DNA of 5,935 nt, from NCBI GenBank assembly GCA_023267775.1, contig JAHFMQ010000042.1:1-5935 (forward strand), read 5' to 3'. This document shows, piece after piece, positions 3,799-5,935 of the stretch; position 1 is the first letter of the stretch; each line of letters begins with the position of its first letter. Under the pieces are notes generated by a model, which was not told where the DNA came from, did no database searches, and worked only from the letters and a program-made list of their open reading frames with translations. Source of the stretch: Candidatus Kaiserbacteria bacterium. GTDB lineage: Bacteria; Patescibacteriota; Minisyncoccia; Phycocordibacterales; Phycocordibacteraceae. The position numbers and the translations under genes are program-made.

Positions 3799-5842
3799 CT
3801 TCAAACTTCACACGCCATTTCCTCCGGCCGGTGATCAGCCGAAAGCTATTGACGCACTTGCACAAGGATTGAAGAAAGGTTTTCGGCACCAAACATTATT
3901 CGGCGTTACTGGAAGTGGGAAGACGTACACCGTGGCAAATGTAATCGCGAAATATGACAAGCCCACACTTGTTCTTGCACACAACAAAACACTCGCCGCT
4001 CAACTCGCACAAGAGTATCGAGAATTTTTCCCCAAAAACGCTGTGCATTATTTCGTTTCGTACTACGACTACTATCAGCCGGAAGCATACATTGCACACT
4101 CGGATACCTATATAGAGAAGGAAGCGATGATCAACGCAGAGATAGATCGCCTGCGACATGCCGCGACACAGGCACTTCTCACACGCAACGATGTCATCAT
4201 CGTGGCATCGGTCTCTGCCATTTATGGACTCGGTTCGCCTGAAGAATATGAGAAGGTACATGTGAAAATTGAGAAGGGTAGTGTTGAAAACCGAGCGGCC
4301 TTGCTCCGGAAACTGGTCGGTATTTATTTCGAACGGACGAACGCAGACTTGAATCCGGGGCAGGTGCGCGCAATTGGGAATTCACTTGAGTGCATGCCAG
4401 TGAACGAACGCGTCATTTATCGCGTTACGTTTGATGGGGAAGTCGTAGCATCGCTCGAACAGCTTGATCCTGTCTCGCGTGCAAAAATGAGAGAGCCGAA
4501 ATCAGTCTTTATTTTCCCGGCGAAGCATTTCGTGACGAGCGAGGAAGAACGCATACGTGCCATTGAGGACATCAAGCTCGAACTCGAGGAACAGCTTGCG
4601 AAGTTTAAGCGCGAAGAGAAACCGCTTGAGGCTGAACGATTAAAACGCCGCACGCTCCATGACCTTGCGCTCATTCGCGAGCTTGGCTACACGAGCGGCA
4701 TCGAGAATTACTCACGTCATTTTGATGGTAGAAAGCCCGGGGAACCGCCGTTTACACTGCTCTCCTATTTCCCACACAAAAAAGACAATTCAGCGGACTT
4801 CCTCACCGTCATCGATGAGTCCCATGTCACCGTCCCGCAGATAGGCGGCATGTACGCGGGCGATAAATCGCGCAAAGATACGCTTGTCGAATACGGTTTC
4901 CGTTTGCCTTCGGCGCGCGACAATCGCCCGCTTCGTTTTGAAGAGTTCGAAGAGCGGATTGAACAGGTGATCTATACGAGCGCGACGCCTGGACCGTATG
5001 AGCGCTCACATTCCGAACAAGTGGTTGAGCAGGTCATCCGCCCGACGGGTCTCATCGACCCGGAGCTCACGGTGCGCGCGGTGAGTGAGACGGCAAAATA
5101 CAAAGGACAGATTACGGATTTTATTAATGAAGCAGAAATCGTGATCAAACGTGGCGGGCGCGCGCTTGCAACGACCCTTACCAAGAAAATGGCGGAAGAT
5201 CTTTCCGCATTTCTCCGTGAGCGCGGCATGAAGGCCGAATATCTGCACTCAGACGTAAAGACGATAGACCGCATTGATATCCTTACGAATTTCCGAAAGG
5301 GTATCTTCGACATTTTGGTTGGTGTGAACCTTTTGCGCGAAGGTCTTGATTTGCCGGAAGTGGAGCTTATCGGAATTCTTGACGCCGATAAAGAGGGGTT
5401 CCTCCGTAGCGAGACGTCGCTCATTCAAACTATCGGCCGAGCAGCGAGAAATATTCTCGGCAGAGTTATTTTATATGCGGACACTATGACGGGTTCTCTC
5501 GATCGGGCTATAGGTGAGACAAACCGTCGTCGAGCACTCCAGATTGCGTACAACGAAAAGCACGGTATTACTCCGAAAACCATTAAAAAAGAAATTCATG
5601 ATATTGCAGCATCGATGCGTACTGAACACCAGCGGACGATTGATGAACTTCTCGCGCTCGACACTCTTGCATACAAAGACGATCCAGTTGCATTTATTAA
5701 GCGCAAGCACGAAGAAATGGCAGAAGCAGTGGAACAGCTTGACTTCGAAACCGCCGCGCTCATTCGCGACGAACTATACAAACTAGAAGGCAACGGCCCG
5801 AAAAAGAAACCCCGCGCCCGTAAAGCTTTAGGAGGGTCATAA
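3791..5842 (+). CDS. uvrB: Excinuclease ABC subunit B
   Basis: A 683-residue UvrB, near the usual length, the damage-verification helicase of nucleotide-excision repair that receives lesions from UvrA and recruits UvrC. Seen in order: Q-motif region PPAGDQPKAI (11-20); Walker A GVTGSGKT (38-45); LVLAHNKTLAAQL (60-72); the lesion-probing beta-hairpin with YYDYYQPEAY (91-100); domain 2 (about 155-250); SGIENYSRHF (302-311); Walker B with DESH (342-345); PQIGGMYAGD (349-358); TSATPGPYE (396-404); HSDVKTIDR (486-494); GVNLLREGLD (511-520); DADKEGF; QTIGRAARN (546-554); and a C-terminal UVR motif (about 634-666, LDFETAALIRDEL) that contacts UvrC. The catalytic motifs are intact. Domain 2 is unusually diverged where most UvrBs read RGTFRVRGD. 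The start at 3791 is chosen over an in-frame ATG at 3746 because family homology begins at FKLHTPF. ATGGCTAA is shared with the tgt stop and there is no Shine-Dalgarno site, so translational coupling is likely. Confidence 0.98.
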   Translation: MANFKLHTPFPPAGDQPKAIDALAQGLKKGFRHQTLFGVTGSGKTYTVANVIAKYDKPTLVLAHNKTLAAQLAQEYREFFPKNAVHYFVSYYDYYQPEAYIAHSDTYIEKEAMINAEIDRLRHAATQALLTRNDVIIVASVSAIYGLGSPEEYEKVHVKIEKGSVENRAALLRKLVGIYFERTNADLNPGQVRAIGNSLECMPVNERVIYRVTFDGEVVASLEQLDPVSRAKMREPKSVFIFPAKHFVTSEEERIRAIEDIKLELEEQLAKFKREEKPLEAERLKRRTLHDLALIRELGYTSGIENYSRHFDGRKPGEPPFTLLSYFPHKKDNSADFLTVIDESHVTVPQIGGMYAGDKSRKDTLVEYGFRLPSARDNRPLRFEEFEERIEQVIYTSATPGPYERSHSEQVVEQVIRPTGLIDPELTVRAVSETAKYKGQITDFINEAEIVIKRGGRALATTLTKKMAEDLSAFLRERGMKAEYLHSDVKTIDRIDILTNFRKGIFDILVGVNLLREGLDLPEVELIGILDADKEGFLRSETSLIQTIGRAARNILGRVILYADTMTGSLDRAIGETNRRRALQIAYNEKHGITPKTIKKEIHDIAASMRTEHQRTIDELLALDTLAYKDDPVAFIKRKHEEMAEAVEQLDFETAALIRDELYKLEGNGPKKKPRARKALGGS

Positions 5843-5865
5843 CTTGGGGGTGAAACCCCCAAGTT
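5841..5865 (+). repeat. Perfect palindrome (GAA loop) overlapping the uvrB stop, first copy
   Basis: AACTTGGGGGT (5841-5851) and ACCCCCAAGTT (5855-5865) pair perfectly around GAA. The last two bases of the uvrB TAA codon belong to the stem. No T-tract follows, so it is at best a non-canonical terminator; it could also protect the mRNA 3' end. A 23-bp core (5842-5864) recurs inverted at 5913-5935. Confidence 0.88.
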
Positions 5866-5912
5866 ACCCCCATAAACCCCTCGCCAACCGATGAAGCATG
5901 ATGTTCGACGTT

Positions 5913-5935
5913 ACTTGGGGGTTTCACCCCCAAGT
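5913..5935 (+). repeat. Second, inverted copy of the post-uvrB palindrome at the window end
   Basis: ACTTGGGGGT (5913-5922), loop TTC, ACCCCCAAGT (5926-5935). It is the exact reverse complement of 5842-5864; only the loop shows the orientation. The 48 bp between the copies contain two C-runs (ACCCCC at 5866-5871 and ACCCC at 5876-5880) and no convincing gene. The sequence stops at the last base of the repeat. Confidence 0.88.

Noticed and set aside
5841..5865. Intrinsic terminator call for the hairpin after uvrB.
   Set aside because: The stem is good, but the sequence that follows is ACCCCC-rich with no T-tract, and the element is repeated inverted nearby, so I list it as a repeat.
5891..5935. 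A possible gene start (ATG at 5891) open to the window end.
   Set aside because: Only 15 codons, no initiation signal, and about half is the palindromic repeat; this cannot be told from chance.

Overview
The window reads as chromosomal DNA of a Patescibacteria/CPR (Parcubacteria-like) bacterium with roughly even base composition. The grounds are a short protein resembling the CPR-typical DUF5663 family, a tRNA-guanine transglycosylase (TGT) with an extra segment after its TDSGGFQ motif, small single-anchor extracytoplasmic proteins, tightly packed genes, and little use of Shine-Dalgarno sequences on the + strand. This assignment is inference; no rRNA or other taxonomic marker is present.

Layout. 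Bases 2-238 (+) hold the probable C-terminal end of an unrecognised protein. Bases 259-555 (+) encode a small DUF5663-like protein with an extended -10 box that suggests leaderless translation. A 14-bp inverted repeat (558-621) runs into the -10 box of the next gene, a membrane-anchored FKBP-type peptidyl-prolyl isomerase (650-1159, +). Two minus-strand genes follow, 1219-1758 and 1926-2453. Each encodes a lipoprotein of about 175-180 residues with a glycine-rich hydrophobic core flanked by single cysteines. Each has its own TTGACA promoter, a leader of about 54 nt, a strong Shine-Dalgarno site and an intrinsic terminator. Diverging from them is a tgt-uvrB pair (2572-3798 and 3791-5842, +) whose coding regions overlap by 8 bp. 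The last 93 bases carry two inverted copies of a 23-bp palindrome, the second ending exactly at the last base.

How the genes relate. TGT (tRNA wobble-base exchange) and UvrB (nucleotide-excision repair) are probably cotranscribed and translationally coupled, but share no pathway. The FKBP and the two lipoproteins would all act on the outer face of the cytoplasmic membrane.

Most notable: (a) the TGT lacks all three zinc-ligand cysteines while keeping the fourth ligand histidine at the exact spacing and all catalytic aspartates; (b) the two lipoproteins look like diverged paralogues under near-identical promoters; (c) perfect palindromes sharing a three-base-loop core (GGY-TYS-RCC) occur twice inside tgt and twice after uvrB; (d) UvrB domain 2, the UvrA-contact domain, has diverged while the helicase motifs have not. 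No mobile element, CRISPR array or RNA gene was found.
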